From Candidatus Krumholzibacteriia bacterium (GTDB lineage: Bacteria > Krumholzibacteriota > Krumholzibacteriia > LZORAL124-64-63), in contig JADGDU010000006.1 of assembly GCA_016744705.1 (NCBI GenBank), forward strand, positions 82,119-146,118: DNA of 64,000 nt, given 5' to 3'. Below the pieces are notes generated by a model. The model was not told the DNA's origin, did no database searches, and saw only the letters and a list, made by a program, of their open reading frames with translations. Shown here one piece after another: positions 26,103 to 35,969 of this stretch. Position 1 is the first letter of the stretch. Every line of letters begins with the position of its first letter. Position numbers and translations under genes: made by a program.

Positions 26103-27241
26103 TGGAAACTTTGAATTTTGGCAACCGGATTTTGGATCTGAGGCGTTTCCCTTTGCGGGAAAAGGAACCTCTTCGGGCCTGGGATGCCGCGGATGAACAC
26201 ATCCTGAAGAATTTGCTGGAAGATGCCCCGGCACCTGGTAGCAGAGTACTCATTTTCAATGACAGTTTTGGGGCCCTGGCAGTGGCCCTGAATCATCTGC
26301 AACCCCAGGTTTGGTCCGATTCTTTTCTGGCTGAGCAGGGCCTTGCCCACAACCTGGATAACAATGGCTGGGATGCCGGCAGTGTGCCTTTCATTCCAGC
26401 GGATCGTACCCCCAGCGGGCCCTTTGATCTGGTGCTTTTGAAGCTTCCCAAAAGCCTGGCCTTTTGGGAAGACACTCTGTTGCGTTTGCGCCCTTTGCTG
26501 GCTCCCGGGGCTCGCATCATTTCCGGTAGCATGATCAAACACAGCCCCGCCAGGGCCTATGAATTGTTGGAAGATATTCTGGGCCCCACCAAGACCAGCC
26601 AGGGGTGGAAAAAGTCGCGTTTGGCATTCAGTACTTTTGAGCCTGGGCGCACCTTGCCTGAGAATTTGCCAGACGAGACCTATGCTCTGGATGACGGCAC
26701 CGAGTTTTGCAGCGGGCCTAATGTTTTCTCCCGGGACCACCTGGATTTGGGCACCCGTTTTCTCCTGAAAAATATACCAGCCACAGACCAACCTCTTCAA
26801 GTGTTGGACATTGGCAGTGGCAATGGTGTGCTGGCTTTGGCTCTGGCCAAACAGTGTGCCCAGGCCAAGGTGTTGGGGGTGGATGAAAGCTACCAGGCCA
26901 TTGCCTGTAGTCGCCAAAATGCAAAGAATTTGGAGTTGGGCGAGGAGCGGGTGAAATTTAAGATTGCTTCGGGGTTGCAGGAAATACCTGCGGCTTCTTT
27001 TGACCTGGCTATCTGCAACCCTCCTTTTCATCAGGCTCAGGTTGTAGGCGATCAAATTGCCTGGGGTATGTTCCACCAGTCGCGTCGCATCCTGAAAAAG
27101 GGAGGCAAGTTGCTGATAGTGGGCAACCGCCATTTGGGTTACCATGTGAAGCTGCAGCGGTTGTTTGGTAACTGCCGCGTGGTGGATTCGGACCGGAAGT
27201 TTGTGGTGCTGGAGTCTTGGGTTACTGGTTTAGTTGAATAA
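26099..27241 (+). CDS. RsmC/RlmG-like rRNA (guanine-N2-)-methyltransferase
   Basis: 380 residues in two related halves, as in RsmC/RlmG. The N-terminal half is degenerate. The C-terminal half carries the SAM site LDIGSGNGVLALALAKQC (about 233-250) and the catalytic NPPFHQ motif typical of N2-guanine and N6-adenine methyltransferases, preceded by FDLAIC. It probably methylates a guanine in 16S or 23S rRNA. It overlaps the aminotransferase gene by four bases, so the two are likely cotranscribed. Confidence 0.8.
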   Translation: MMETLNFGNRILDLRRFPLREKEPLRAWDAADEHILKNLLEDAPAPGSRVLIFNDSFGALAVALNHLQPQVWSDSFLAEQGLAHNLDNNGWDAGSVPFIPADRTPSGPFDLVLLKLPKSLAFWEDTLLRLRPLLAPGARIISGSMIKHSPARAYELLEDILGPTKTSQGWKKSRLAFSTFEPGRTLPENLPDETYALDDGTEFCSGPNVFSRDHLDLGTRFLLKNIPATDQPLQVLDIGSGNGVLALALAKQCAQAKVLGVDESYQAIACSRQNAKNLELGEERVKFKIASGLQEIPAASFDLAICNPPFHQAQVVGDQIAWGMFHQSRRILKKGGKLLIVGNRHLGYHVKLQRLFGNCRVVDSDRKFVVLESWVTGLVE

Positions 27242-27282
27242 ATTCCCCTCAGGGGATTTCCTGATATCGTAGGAGAGAATCT

Positions 27283-27867
27283 TTGAAAGTTTTGATCTAC
27301 ACCCTCGTGATTCTTGTTTGTTTGCTTTTGGTGGGCGTGAAAATCCGTCATTCCTTTTCCACCAACATTGACCAAACTTCTGGTGCACAAACAGCCTCAT
27401 TGTATGACTTGCAAACCACGACCCTCAGTGGTGAACCCGCCGACCTGGGGCAATACCAGGGTCAGGTGGCCCTGGTGGTTAACACCGCCAGCAAGTGCGG
27501 GCTGACGGGCCAATATGAAGGTATTGAAGCTCTTTACCAGGAATATTCGGCTAAGGGTTTTGTGGTGCTGGGTTTCCCTGCCAATGATTTTCTTGGCCAG
27601 GAACCGGGCACTGCCCAGGAGATTGCCTTGTTTTGCGCCGAGACCTACAATGTCACTTTTCCCCTTTTTGCAAAATCAAAGGTGAAAGGTGAGGAGCGCA
27701 GCGAAATTTATAAATTGCTGTCGTCGGAACTGGCAGAACCCAGCTGGAATTTTACTAAATATCTGGTGGCCAGAGATGGCCATGTTGTGTCCCGTTTTGA
27801 CCCCCGCATCACTCCTGACAATGCCGAATTGCGAGCTGCCATCGAGCAGGAACTGGCCGTTGAATAA
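27283..27867 (+). CDS. Glutathione peroxidase family protein, membrane-anchored
   Basis: 194 residues: an N-terminal hydrophobic anchor (LIYTLVILVCLLLVGV), then a thiol-peroxidase domain with NTASKCGLTGQY (peroxidatic Cys rather than selenocysteine), GFPANDFLGQEPG and WNFTKYLV. The usual GFPCNQF cysteine is Ala here. It probably reduces peroxides, with thioredoxin as reductant, on the periplasmic side. The start is TTG at 27283 with AGGAG upstream. It overlaps the next gene by eight bases. Confidence 0.87.
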   Translation: MKVLIYTLVILVCLLLVGVKIRHSFSTNIDQTSGAQTASLYDLQTTTLSGEPADLGQYQGQVALVVNTASKCGLTGQYEGIEALYQEYSAKGFVVLGFPANDFLGQEPGTAQEIALFCAETYNVTFPLFAKSKVKGEERSEIYKLLSSELAEPSWNFTKYLVARDGHVVSRFDPRITPDNAELRAAIEQELAVE

Positions 27868-28702
27868 TCAGTCGACCTCCTCTCTGAACGATCACTACAA
27901 TCAACCGGACCTGCCGTCTCGTTTGCTCCAAGCCCTGGCTGATGCAGGGCTTGATCCCAGGAATTTGCAATGTGCTGATTTGGAGTTGCTGGATGAATTT
28001 CACATTAGGGGAAAAGACGCCACCAGGGATTTAGCCAAACTGGCCCAGCTCCAGGAGCACCATCAGGTGTTGGATTTGGGTTGCGGAGTGGGAGGCCCGG
28101 CTCGGATGTTGGCTCAGGAAATTGGTTGCCGTGTGCTGGGGATGGATCTGGTGGATTCTTATGTTGAAGCAGCGACGTTGTTGACAAAATTAACCCGGCT
28201 ATCTCACCTGGTCCAATTTCACCAAGGCGATATGCAGGAAATGCCCTTTGCTGACTCCTCCTATGATTGTGTCTGGTCCCAACACACAGTGATGAATATC
28301 GCGGACAAGGCCGCTCTGGCTGCTGAGGTGAGGCGTGTGCTGCGGCCCGGTGGTCAGGCTGTGTTTTATGAAGTGTGTGCTGGAAATGGGAAGCCCGTGC
28401 ATTTGCCTGTGGCCTGGGCCAGCAACCCTGGGCATAGCCATCTTTGTGGGCCCGAAGAATTACGGGATTGTTTTCTGGAGGCCGGCCTGGTTCAGGACTT
28501 ATGGGAAGACGTTACAGAACTCTCTCTGGCCTGGCTGGATGCCTCGGTAGCCCAACGGAAAACCCGAACGGGGGATTCTCCACCCAGGCCAGGACTGGGG
28601 CTGCTCATGGGAAAAGACGCTGGTCTGAAAAGCAAGAATCTGGGACGCAATCTGCGTGAAGGCCGCGCGGTGGTGGTGCAGGGGATATTCAGGGTGAGCT
28701 GA
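27860..28702 (+). CDS. SAM-dependent methyltransferase (sarcosine/dimethylglycine or sterol-type)
   Basis: 280 residues with SAM motif I VLDLGCGVGGPARMLA (about 63-78), the post-I acidic segment LGMDLVDSYVEAA, QGDMQEMPFADSSYDCVWSQ and LRPGGQAVFYEV. This is the pattern of class I small-molecule methyltransferases in the glycine-betaine pathway or related groups. The start is taken as TTG at 27860, overlapping the peroxidase gene; the frame extends further 5' only as a shadow of that gene. The substrate is unknown. The 3' end overlaps the convergent hydrolase by 14 bases. Confidence 0.75.
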   Translation: MNNQSTSSLNDHYNQPDLPSRLLQALADAGLDPRNLQCADLELLDEFHIRGKDATRDLAKLAQLQEHHQVLDLGCGVGGPARMLAQEIGCRVLGMDLVDSYVEAATLLTKLTRLSHLVQFHQGDMQEMPFADSSYDCVWSQHTVMNIADKAALAAEVRRVLRPGGQAVFYEVCAGNGKPVHLPVAWASNPGHSHLCGPEELRDCFLEAGLVQDLWEDVTELSLAWLDASVAQRKTRTGDSPPRPGLGLLMGKDAGLKSKNLGRNLREGRAVVVQGIFRVS

Positions 28703-29663
28703 TAGCCAATTGTTGCTCCACAAATTCCACTGCTCGCCGTTCACTCCAGTATTCCCCACCTGCCTGACGAAACCCTACGTGCCCACCATGTTGCGGTATT
28801 TCCAAATGGAAAAATTCCGATGCCCGAGCTATGTCCCGAGGATAACAGGTGGGCCCCAGAAAAGGGTCATCCATGGCGCTCACCAGCAGCGCGGGGATTT
28901 TAAGGGCTGATAAAAACTGCAGGGCACTGCATTGGCGGTAGTAATCGGCAGCATCGGCAAATCCACTCAATGGTGCGGTGAAAAGATTATCAAAATTTTC
29001 CAACGATTTCACTTGGGAAAGCAAGGAAAGATCGATGTCACGAGGGAACAGCTCCGCTTTGGCAGTGATTTTGGCCGATAGCTTTTTCAGGAAACGTCTG
29101 CTGTAAATCCAGTTCTCCTTGCGGGCCATCATGTCGGTGGTTTCAGCCAGATTGACTGGCACCGAGAACGTTACTGCCGCCCTGAGACTGGGTAAAACAG
29201 CCTGCGTATCTTCCCCCAAATATTTCAAAATGAGATTGCCCCCGAGGCTGAAACCCACCAGAGCGCGGACAGGGTTATCTGCACGGTCCACACAACGAAG
29301 AACCAGCCGCAAATCATCGGTGGCCCCGCTATGGTAGCAGTAAGGTTTGTGGTTGGGTTCACCACTGCATCCGCGATAGTTGTAGCCCACCACATTCCAA
29401 CCACGACGGCCGAAGGCCCGGGCCATGCCGGTCATGTACTGCCGGTGGGCGTTCCCTTCAAGGCCGTGGCAGAGCACCACCGTGGCAGGCCCATCCTGCC
29501 ACAAGCAATCCAGGTCGATGAAATCTCCATCACTGGTGGTGATTCTTTTTCGTTGTAGAGGCAGGGCGGGAACTCGCCGTAGCAGGGTGGGTAAGGTGGT
29601 GGCCACCTGGGCGTTGCGGAAGAGGCGCGACGGTTGGTATGTGGAGGATGAAACTAGGGGCAA
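28689..29663 (-). CDS. YheT-family alpha/beta hydrolase
   Basis: 324 residues. The motifs are those of the YheT/EMB8 group: TTSDGDFIDLDCLWQDGP, HGLEGNAHRQYMTGMA, NYRGCSGEPN, YHSGATDDLRLVL, the nucleophile elbow GFSLGGN (Ser), and the C-terminal His in PQHGGHVGF. It is a cytosolic serine hydrolase or esterase of unknown substrate. The best start is TTG at 29663 with GGGAG nine bases upstream. It is convergent with the methyltransferase gene. Confidence 0.85.
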   Translation of the reverse strand: MPLVSSSTYQPSRLFRNAQVATTLPTLLRRVPALPLQRKRITTSDGDFIDLDCLWQDGPATVVLCHGLEGNAHRQYMTGMARAFGRRGWNVVGYNYRGCSGEPNHKPYCYHSGATDDLRLVLRCVDRADNPVRALVGFSLGGNLILKYLGEDTQAVLPSLRAAVTFSVPVNLAETTDMMARKENWIYSRRFLKKLSAKITAKAELFPRDIDLSLLSQVKSLENFDNLFTAPLSGFADAADYYRQCSALQFLSALKIPALLVSAMDDPFLGPTCYPRDIARASEFFHLEIPQHGGHVGFRQAGGEYWSERRAVEFVEQQLAISSP

Positions 29664-29719
29664 AACACAAATCTCCCGAAATTTTGAATGGTAAGAGCTG
29701 CCGGTCCAACTTTGGGGGC

Positions 29720-30193
29720 TCAGGTTCCATAGACCAGGGAGGCAATGGCTTCCAGTCCTGCTTGGTCGGTTTCGGAGAAAACATCCCGATCATCGGCGTC
29801 TACGTCCAGCACGGCCACAATGGTGCCAGCCGAATCGCGCAGCGGAACCACGATCTCACTCTGGGATCGCGCATCGCAAGCCACATGGCCCGTGAATGCA
29901 TGCACATCCGGTACGATAATTGTTTTTTTCGCATTCACCGCGGCCCAACAGACACCTTCGGGGCCTTCCAGCACCGCGCAAGCCAAGGGGCCTTGATAGG
30001 GGCCCACACATAAGCGACCGGCTTCCAGGCGGTAAAATCCGGTCCAGAAAAAAGCGGGCATTTTGTGGTGCAACAGGGCACAAATAGTGGCCATGCGTGC
30101 TACCGGGTCATCGTTTTTTATGAAAAGCTCTTCTAGTTGTTGGTGGATGCGCTGGTATCGCCCTGCCAAATGATGATTGCCTTGAGAATTCAT
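29720..30193 (-). CDS. msrC: Free-methionine-(R)-sulfoxide reductase (GAF domain)
   Basis: 157 residues forming a single GAF domain with the fRMsr signature: FFWTGFYRLEAGRLCVGPYQ, then LACAVLEGPEGVCWAAV, VHAFTGHVACDARSQSEIV and a C-terminal DVDADDRDVFSETD. The three cysteines used in catalysis (in LACAV, GVCW and VACD) are all present. It reduces free methionine-R-sulfoxide in the cytosol using thioredoxin. It is one gene upstream of the YheT-type hydrolase on the same strand. Confidence 0.88.
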   Translation of the reverse strand: MNSQGNHHLAGRYQRIHQQLEELFIKNDDPVARMATICALLHHKMPAFFWTGFYRLEAGRLCVGPYQGPLACAVLEGPEGVCWAAVNAKKTIIVPDVHAFTGHVACDARSQSEIVVPLRDSAGTIVAVLDVDADDRDVFSETDQAGLEAIASLVYGT

Positions 30194-30415
30194 GTTTCAC
30201 CTTGTTGAGATTAAATACGGGGCAAAATGCTCCCTATATTGAAACAGCGGTATGGCTTCTTGGCAATGGCTCTTGGATTTTTAACTGATAATTGTGCGGA
30301 ATATTTGTTATGAAGTTTATCCCAGCGGAAAAGTTGGGACAGCATTATCTTTGACTTTTCATGTCACCTGTTTAAGGATCTACAAAATAATCACTTCCAA
30401 TAAAAGGATCTTGAA

Positions 30416-31372
30416 ATGAAACCGGTACACTTTCTGACTATATCACTTGTGATCGCGGGGCTTGTCATGGGCAGCGATGCCTGGGCCGCCGGTGATGGGG
30501 AACTCTCTGCCACAGCCGAACGCCACTTGGGCGGCCATGCCTTTATGCCCTCCCAATATATTAGTGACCCTTTCATCGGTACTAACTATTCAAGCCAGGT
30601 GGGTGGAGCCAAGGCCATAAGCATCACCCGTGACATTCATGATTTGAATGGGGACTATCTGACCACCATTGAAGGCAGCGTCATGTTTGGCTCGCTGGGC
30701 ATGAGCTTTCAGCAGCAGATAGGCCAAAAATGGGCTGTGGGTGCCGGCGGTGCGGCTTTGGTGCGCAGTGGTACCAATGCTCTGTCATTTATTAATGATG
30801 GTGCCAATGTCAAAATCAACCAATTTCTCTGGGCCAAGCGCCTTCTGCATCGGGGTGAAAAATCTCAGTTGAGTGCGGGTCTGGACTGGAAATATTCCAC
30901 AGCCACCCTCTTTTCTCCTCTGGAGTTTGCCCAGCATATTGCTGATGGTGGTTCTTTGCTGGACGCACCCTTGGTTCTGGATGTGAAAGCCTGGGCTTTG
31001 CAGGGCTCTGTCCAATGGGCCTATGCCTTTAATCCCACTTATGCCATCCGTGCCAATGGTAGATTTGGGGTTGTTGAAGATATAAATGCCGGTGGCGTTC
31101 TGGTGGCCAACCATCAGGTCTCTGTTATGGGTGAAGTGGATTTCAAAAGCCGGAATGATATACCTCTGGGGATCACACTGGGAACGTTCCAGGGCTTTCC
31201 TTCAGATCGGATTGGTTCTGGTCTGAGCGGTTATCTGTTGGGCTTTTGGTACACTGGAAAAGAAGATTTTGTAGTGGGGTTGGAAACTGGCTGGCTGGAT
31301 ATTCCCGTTGCGGATAACTCGGGCAATCTTGACGGCGCTTTTGGCGTGTTCAATATCAAGTACTTCTTCTAA
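30416..31372 (+). CDS. Predicted outer-membrane beta-barrel protein, unknown family
   Basis: 318 residues with a signal peptide ([19 protein letters not shown]) and a body of alternating amphipathic strands rich in Gly and aromatics ([55 protein letters not shown]). It ends KYFF, a terminal Phe as in BAM-inserted barrels. No family was recognised. It is 19 bases upstream of the methylcrotonyl-CoA carboxylase gene on the same strand, so the two may be cotranscribed. The 222-base gap before it holds nothing else recognisable. Confidence 0.6.
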   Translation: MKPVHFLTISLVIAGLVMGSDAWAAGDGELSATAERHLGGHAFMPSQYISDPFIGTNYSSQVGGAKAISITRDIHDLNGDYLTTIEGSVMFGSLGMSFQQQIGQKWAVGAGGAALVRSGTNALSFINDGANVKINQFLWAKRLLHRGEKSQLSAGLDWKYSTATLFSPLEFAQHIADGGSLLDAPLVLDVKAWALQGSVQWAYAFNPTYAIRANGRFGVVEDINAGGVLVANHQVSVMGEVDFKSRNDIPLGITLGTFQGFPSDRIGSGLSGYLLGFWYTGKEDFVVGLETGWLDIPVADNSGNLDGAFGVFNIKYFF

Positions 31373-31391
31373 GGGTCAACAGGAGCTGCGG

Positions 31392-32999
31392 ATGAAACGG
31401 ATCAAGAGCAACATCAGTACAAAGAGCGAGTCATTCAGAGAAAATGACCGTATCAACCGAAGCCGGGCCAAAGAGTTGGTTCAATTGCTGGAGGAAGTGC
31501 GAAAAGGCGGCTCAGACCGGGCTCGGCAGCGGCATACCAGCCAAGGTAAGCTGATGGTTCGAGACCGCATTGAGGGGCTCTTGGATCCTGGTGCTCCCTT
31601 TCTGGAGTTGTCCACCCTGGCGGGTCATGAGGTTTATGATGATCCGGTGCCCGCAGCTGGTGTGATCACCGGCATCGGGCATATCCATGGCCGTCAGGTG
31701 ATGATTGTGGCTAACGATGCTACCGTCAAAGGCGGTACTTATTATCCCATCACCGTAAAAAAACACCTGCGAGCTCAGGAAATTGCCAAGGAAAACCGTC
31801 TGCCCTGTATATATCTGGTGGATTCAGGTGGCGCCTTTCTGCCTCTGCAAGCTGAGGTTTTTCCGGACCGCGAACACTTTGGTCGCATTTTCTACAATCA
31901 GGCCACCATGAGCGCCATGGATATCCCGCAGATCAGCGCGGTGTTGGGCAGCTGCACAGCCGGTGGCGCGTATGTACCCGCCATGAGCGACGAGGTTGTC
32001 ATCGTCAAAGAGCAGGGAACCATTTTCCTGGGGGGCCCTCCTTTGGTGAAGGCGGCCACCGGCGAAGAAGTCACAGCCGAAGAACTGGGTGGTGGCGATG
32101 TGCATACCCGCATCAGCGGCGTGGCCGACCATCTGGCCAATGACGATGCCCACGCCCTGCGCATCGTGCGGGATATTGTAGAGAACCTGGGGCCGGTGTG
32201 CACTTCCAGCATTCCCAGCAGCGTACCCGAGCCGCCTCATTACGATCCGGAAGAATTGTATGGTGTTGTCAGTCAGGACCCTAAAATCCCCTTTGATATC
32301 CGTGAGGTCATCGCGCGCATTGTCGATGGCAGCCGGATGCATGAATTTAAGCCTCGGTATGGCACCACCCTGGTGTGTGGGTTTGCGCGCATTCATGGGT
32401 ACAGTGTGGGGCTCATTGCTAATAACGGAATTTTGTTCAGCGCCGAGGCTCTCAAGGCCACGCACTTCATCGAGCTGTGCAATGCCCGAAAAATTCCTCT
32501 GGTATTTGTGCAGAACATCAGTGGATTCATGATCGGCAAAGAGTATGAGCATGGGGGCATTGCGAAAGATGGGGCCAAAATGGTCAACGCCGTCAGCAAC
32601 AGCACTGTGCCCAAGTTTACCGTGGTGGTGGGTGGCAGCTTTGGTGCCGGTAATTACGGAATGTGTGGGCGGGCTTTCCAACCGCGCATGATGCTCATGT
32701 GGCCCCAAGCCAAAATTTCGGTTATGGGAGGGGAGCAGGCTGCCGGTGTTTTGCTGACTGTGAAAAAAGATCAGATGGCGCGCCGGGGAGAAGAGATGAG
32801 CGCTGAACAGGAAAAAGCCATCGTCGAGCCAATCACTGAAAAGTACGCCCAAGAAGGGCATGCCTATTATAGTAGTGCCAGATTGTGGGATGATGGGGTG
32901 ATAGATCCGGTCCAGACGCGGGATATTCTGGGCTTGGGTTTGGCCATGAGTTTGAACGCGCCCATTCCTCCGGTAAAATACGGAGTCTTTAGGATGTAG
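31392..32999 (+). CDS. liuB: 3-methylcrotonyl-CoA carboxylase beta subunit (carboxyltransferase)
   Basis: 535 residues. Diagnostic segments of MCC-beta are present: [75 protein letters not shown], and [20 protein letters not shown] with [12 protein letters not shown] in the C-terminal crotonase half. It transfers carboxyl from biotin to 3-methylcrotonyl-CoA in leucine degradation. AGGAG is seven bases before the ATG at 31392. The partner biotin carboxylase and the next pathway enzyme lie at 61474-63914, on the far side of the purine island. Confidence 0.92.
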   Translation: MKRIKSNISTKSESFRENDRINRSRAKELVQLLEEVRKGGSDRARQRHTSQGKLMVRDRIEGLLDPGAPFLELSTLAGHEVYDDPVPAAGVITGIGHIHGRQVMIVANDATVKGGTYYPITVKKHLRAQEIAKENRLPCIYLVDSGGAFLPLQAEVFPDREHFGRIFYNQATMSAMDIPQISAVLGSCTAGGAYVPAMSDEVVIVKEQGTIFLGGPPLVKAATGEEVTAEELGGGDVHTRISGVADHLANDDAHALRIVRDIVENLGPVCTSSIPSSVPEPPHYDPEELYGVVSQDPKIPFDIREVIARIVDGSRMHEFKPRYGTTLVCGFARIHGYSVGLIANNGILFSAEALKATHFIELCNARKIPLVFVQNISGFMIGKEYEHGGIAKDGAKMVNAVSNSTVPKFTVVVGGSFGAGNYGMCGRAFQPRMMLMWPQAKISVMGGEQAAGVLLTVKKDQMARRGEEMSAEQEKAIVEPITEKYAQEGHAYYSSARLWDDGVIDPVQTRDILGLGLAMSLNAPIPPVKYGVFRM

Positions 33000-33073
33000 G
33001 AATGGGGGGGCGGTTTCTCCCCGGAATCGCCCCATTGTAAGGAAATCCGCATAAAAAATCATGAATACCCTTC

Positions 33074-33091
33074 AATAAAATAAATTTTATT
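33074..33091. promoter_or_regulatory. AT-rich palindrome upstream of the purine operon promoter
   Basis: An 8-bp inverted repeat (33074-33081 and 33084-33091) with a 2-base centre, followed by an A-rich run. It lies 13 bases upstream of the -35 box of the plus-strand purine operon. It could be a regulator site or an UP-type element; nothing else supports a specific protein. Confidence 0.35.
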
Positions 33092-33104
33092 AAATAAAAA
33101 AAAC

Positions 33105-33133
33105 TTTACAGGATACAATTATTAAGATAAGAT
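33105..33133 (+). promoter_or_regulatory. Predicted sigma-70-type promoter of the plus-strand purine operon
   Basis: TTTACA (33105-33110), a 17-base spacer and TAAGAT (33128-33133), in an AT-rich gap after liuB. The predicted start near 33140 leaves a leader of about 70 bases before the first gene. This is one of the best promoter matches in the window. Confidence 0.65.
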
Positions 33134-33209
33134 TGTCCTCTTGGATAGGCACTTTGTGTGGCTGATGACCTTCAGCACACCATTATCTGCAAAACGCCGG
33201 GAGATTCCC

Positions 33210-34667
33210 ATGGATATGAAACTCACCAAAATTAATGAAGAAATCGTCACTAAAGCTGCTGCCCGCTGTAAGAAGCAAGGGATTATCATCCCCACCCTGG
33301 CCCAGCAAAAAGATCCCAACCTTGTACCTGACGAAATCAAATCCCAGCTCAAGGATGTTGGGCTTCTGGATTTTAATCCCCTGAATCTTTTTCGCATCAC
33401 CTGGAAAAACGATCCCAAAACCGGCCTGTTCAATGATGGAAATATTGTTGAATTCCCCAGCGAACTGACTGGCGTTAAAGCCCGCATCGTCGGCCTGGTG
33501 GGCAAGCACTTCCCTACGGGATCCCATAAGGTGGGTGCTGCTTTTGCGTGCTTGGTGCCCCGCCTGGTGACTGGCGAATTTGATCCTACCAGCCAATTGG
33601 CTGTGTGGCCCAGCACTGGTAATTACTGCCGTGGTGGTGCCTTTGATGCAAAACTTCTGGATTGCAAGTCCGTGGCCATTTTGCCCGAAGAGATGAGCCA
33701 GGAACGTTTCAATTGGTTGAATGGTGTAGCCGATGAAGTGATCGCCACTCCTGGTTGCGAATCCAATGTGAAAGAAATCTATGACAAATGCTGGGAACTG
33801 CGGGAGACCCGTCCTGAATGTGTCATTTTTAATCAGTTTGATGAATTTGGCAATCCCATCTGGCACTACAATGTGACCGGTGGCATCATTGAAGAAATTT
33901 TCCAAAGAATTGCCAAGCCTGGTCAGCGGATGGGTGCCTATGTCTCTTCCACTGGTAGTGCCGGAACCATCGCTGCTGGCGATTTCCTGCGGACCAAACA
34001 CCCTGGCATGATTGTCACCGCAAGCGAGGCCCTGCAATGTCCTACCCTGTACTCCTGTGGTTTTGGTGGCCACCGCATTGAAGGCATTGGCGACAAGCAC
34101 GTGCCATGGGTGCACAATGTGCGCAACACCGATGTGATCAGTGCTGTGGATGATCAGCAAACCATGGATCTGCTGCGCCTCTTCAACGAAGAAGACGGTA
34201 AAGCTGTCCTGGCCGAATCCGGTGTTCCCCAGGAAACCATCGACGAGTTGCCTTTGTTGGGCATCAGCAGTATCTGCAACCTCGTTTCCGCTATTCAAAC
34301 GGCCAAATATTATGAGATGGATGAACGGGACATCATCTTCATGCCCTTGACTGACTCTGCGGAAATGTACACCAGCCGCTTTGCCGAATTGAATGAGCAA
34401 CAGGGTGCTTACACCCGCGATCAGGCTCAGCGTGATCAGGCTCGCTGGTTGCACGGCAACACCCCTGATTACTTCCGTGAACTGAGCTACCATGACCGCA
34501 AAACCCTGCACAACTTCAAGTACTTCACCTGGGTGGAACAACAGGGTCGCAGCGTAGAAGAATTGCGTCAATTGTGGGATCGGGACTTCTGGACCGAGAC
34601 CTTCAATGTGACTGACCACTGGGATAAACGCATCGCCGAATTCAATGAGCGGATCAAGTTGGCCTAA
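33210..34667 (+). CDS. PLP-dependent fold-type II enzyme (cysteine synthase-like), first gene of purine operon
   Basis: 485 residues. Fold-type II features are the PLP lysine in [13 protein letters not shown] (about 107), the Asn-loop [13 protein letters not shown] and the glycine-rich phosphate loop [13 protein letters not shown]. It lacks the NAFK and TTDGNHGRG motifs of canonical diaminopropionate ammonia-lyase YgeX. Its place before ygeY, carbamate kinase and ygeW is where ygeX sits in comparable clusters, so it may do the same job (diaminopropionate-type beta-elimination to pyruvate and ammonia); that is inference. GGGAG precedes the ATG at 33210; an upstream in-frame ATG at 33141 lacks such a site. 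Confidence 0.75.
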   Translation: MDMKLTKINEEIVTKAAARCKKQGIIIPTLAQQKDPNLVPDEIKSQLKDVGLLDFNPLNLFRITWKNDPKTGLFNDGNIVEFPSELTGVKARIVGLVGKHFPTGSHKVGAAFACLVPRLVTGEFDPTSQLAVWPSTGNYCRGGAFDAKLLDCKSVAILPEEMSQERFNWLNGVADEVIATPGCESNVKEIYDKCWELRETRPECVIFNQFDEFGNPIWHYNVTGGIIEEIFQRIAKPGQRMGAYVSSTGSAGTIAAGDFLRTKHPGMIVTASEALQCPTLYSCGFGGHRIEGIGDKHVPWVHNVRNTDVISAVDDQQTMDLLRLFNEEDGKAVLAESGVPQETIDELPLLGISSICNLVSAIQTAKYYEMDERDIIFMPLTDSAEMYTSRFAELNEQQGAYTRDQAQRDQARWLHGNTPDYFRELSYHDRKTLHNFKYFTWVEQQGRSVEELRQLWDRDFWTETFNVTDHWDKRIAEFNERIKLA

Positions 34668-34758
34668 GGCCCATCTGCAAGGTGATCGACAGTGTTGGCT
34701 TGGCCTGAAAATGGCCAGGCCATCCCCCAAAAAAATGAAAATTTCAGGAGGCAGTAAA

Positions 34759-35961
34759 ATGCAGGATTTCGAGAAAATTTTAGAAAAAGCTCAGGAATAC
34801 AAAGCCGACATGACCAAGTTTCTGCGGGACATGATTCGCATTCCCAGCGAAAGCTGTGATGAGAAACTGGTCGTTCTGCGCATCAAGGAAGAGATGGAAA
34901 AAGTTGGTTTCGACAAAGTAGAAATCGACCCCATGGGCAACGTGCACGGTACCATCGGTCACGGACCTACCCTCATTGCTTACGATGCTCACATCGACAC
35001 CGTTGGTGTTGGCAACATGGACAACTGGAACACTGACCCTTACGAAGGCTTCGAAGATGATGAAGTCATCGGCGGCCGTGGTGGCAGTGACCAGGAGGGC
35101 GGCATGGCCTCCATGGTTTATGCTGGAAAAATTATCAAGGAACTGGGTCTTGAAGATGAGTACACCTTGGTGATGGTCGGTACCGTCATGGAAGAAGACT
35201 GCGACGGCCTCTGCTGGCAGTACATCGTCAACGAAATGGATCTCAAACCTGAGTTTGTCATCTCCACCGAGCCTACTGATGGCGGCATTTACCGTGGGCA
35301 CCGGGGTCGTATGGAGATCAAAGTTACCACCAGTGGCATCAGCTGCCATGGTTCCGCTCCCGAACGTGGTGACAACGCCATCTTCAAAATGGCTCCCATC
35401 CTGGGTGAGCTCGAAGAGCTGCACACTCGGTTGATCACTGATGAATTCCTGGGCAAAGGCACCTTGACTGTGTCTGAAGTCTTCTTCTCTTCTCCTTCCC
35501 GTTGCGCCGTGGCTGACTCCTGCACCGTGTCCATCGATCGCCGCCTGACTGTGGGCGAAGATAAGGAATATGCTCTGGGCCAGATTCGCGATTTGCCATC
35601 GGTGAAGAAAGCTGACGCCAAAGTGGAAATGTACTACTACGAGCGGGCAGCCTATACCGGACTTGTGTATCCCACTGATTGCTATTTCCCCACCTGGGTT
35701 GTGGCCGAAGATCACGTGGCTTGCCAGTCAGTTGCAGAGAGTTATAAAAAACTGTTCAAAAAAGAACCACGCATCGACAAATGGACTTTCTCCACCAATG
35801 GCGTTTCCATCACCGGACGTTATGGCATTCCGACCATTGGTTTCGGACCTGGCAAAGAAGCCCAGGCCCACGCTCCCAACGAAGTGACCTGGAAAGAGGA
35901 TCTCGTGACCTGCGCTGCCCTCTATGCCGCTCTGCCTAAAGTTTATCTGAGCAAAAAATGA
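34759..35961 (+). CDS. ygeY: YgeY family M20-type hydrolase
   Basis: 400 residues, a binuclear zinc peptidase/deacylase of family M20. Motifs are [11 protein letters not shown] (about 74-84), the metal and catalytic acidic residues in GSDQEGG and [23 protein letters not shown], and a C-terminal His in EAQAHAPNE. It matches the YgeY selenium-metabolism-linked hydrolases of the E. coli yge-ygf region, and is thought to hydrolyse an open-chain ureido intermediate of purine breakdown. AGGAGG lies eight bases before the ATG at 34759. The 91-base gap before it has no other feature. Confidence 0.9.
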   Translation: MQDFEKILEKAQEYKADMTKFLRDMIRIPSESCDEKLVVLRIKEEMEKVGFDKVEIDPMGNVHGTIGHGPTLIAYDAHIDTVGVGNMDNWNTDPYEGFEDDEVIGGRGGSDQEGGMASMVYAGKIIKELGLEDEYTLVMVGTVMEEDCDGLCWQYIVNEMDLKPEFVISTEPTDGGIYRGHRGRMEIKVTTSGISCHGSAPERGDNAIFKMAPILGELEELHTRLITDEFLGKGTLTVSEVFFSSPSRCAVADSCTVSIDRRLTVGEDKEYALGQIRDLPSVKKADAKVEMYYYERAAYTGLVYPTDCYFPTWVVAEDHVACQSVAESYKKLFKKEPRIDKWTFSTNGVSITGRYGIPTIGFGPGKEAQAHAPNEVTWKEDLVTCAALYAALPKVYLSKK

Positions 35962-35969
35962 GGGAAGAA

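Noticed and set aside
27689-27859. Longer methyltransferase starting inside the peroxidase gene
   Set aside because: The added residues are an out-of-frame reading of the peroxidase; homology starts after 27860.
27283-27867. Selenocysteine in the glutathione peroxidase
   Set aside because: The active-site codon is a normal Cys codon in the NTASKCG motif; no in-frame TGA is present.
33007-33033. Hairpin after liuB as a terminator
   Set aside because: Only a 6-bp stem with a long loop and no T-run; too weak to call.
33140-33209. Possible purine riboswitch in the operon leader
   Set aside because: The ~70-base leader lacks the conserved junction and loop sequences of guanine or related riboswitches; the other leaders checked (46809-46946, 61208-61302) also lack them.
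33183-34730. 515-codon open frame antisense to the first purine-operon gene
   Set aside because: The plus-strand frame has PLP motifs and a ribosome site; the antisense translation shows no family features.
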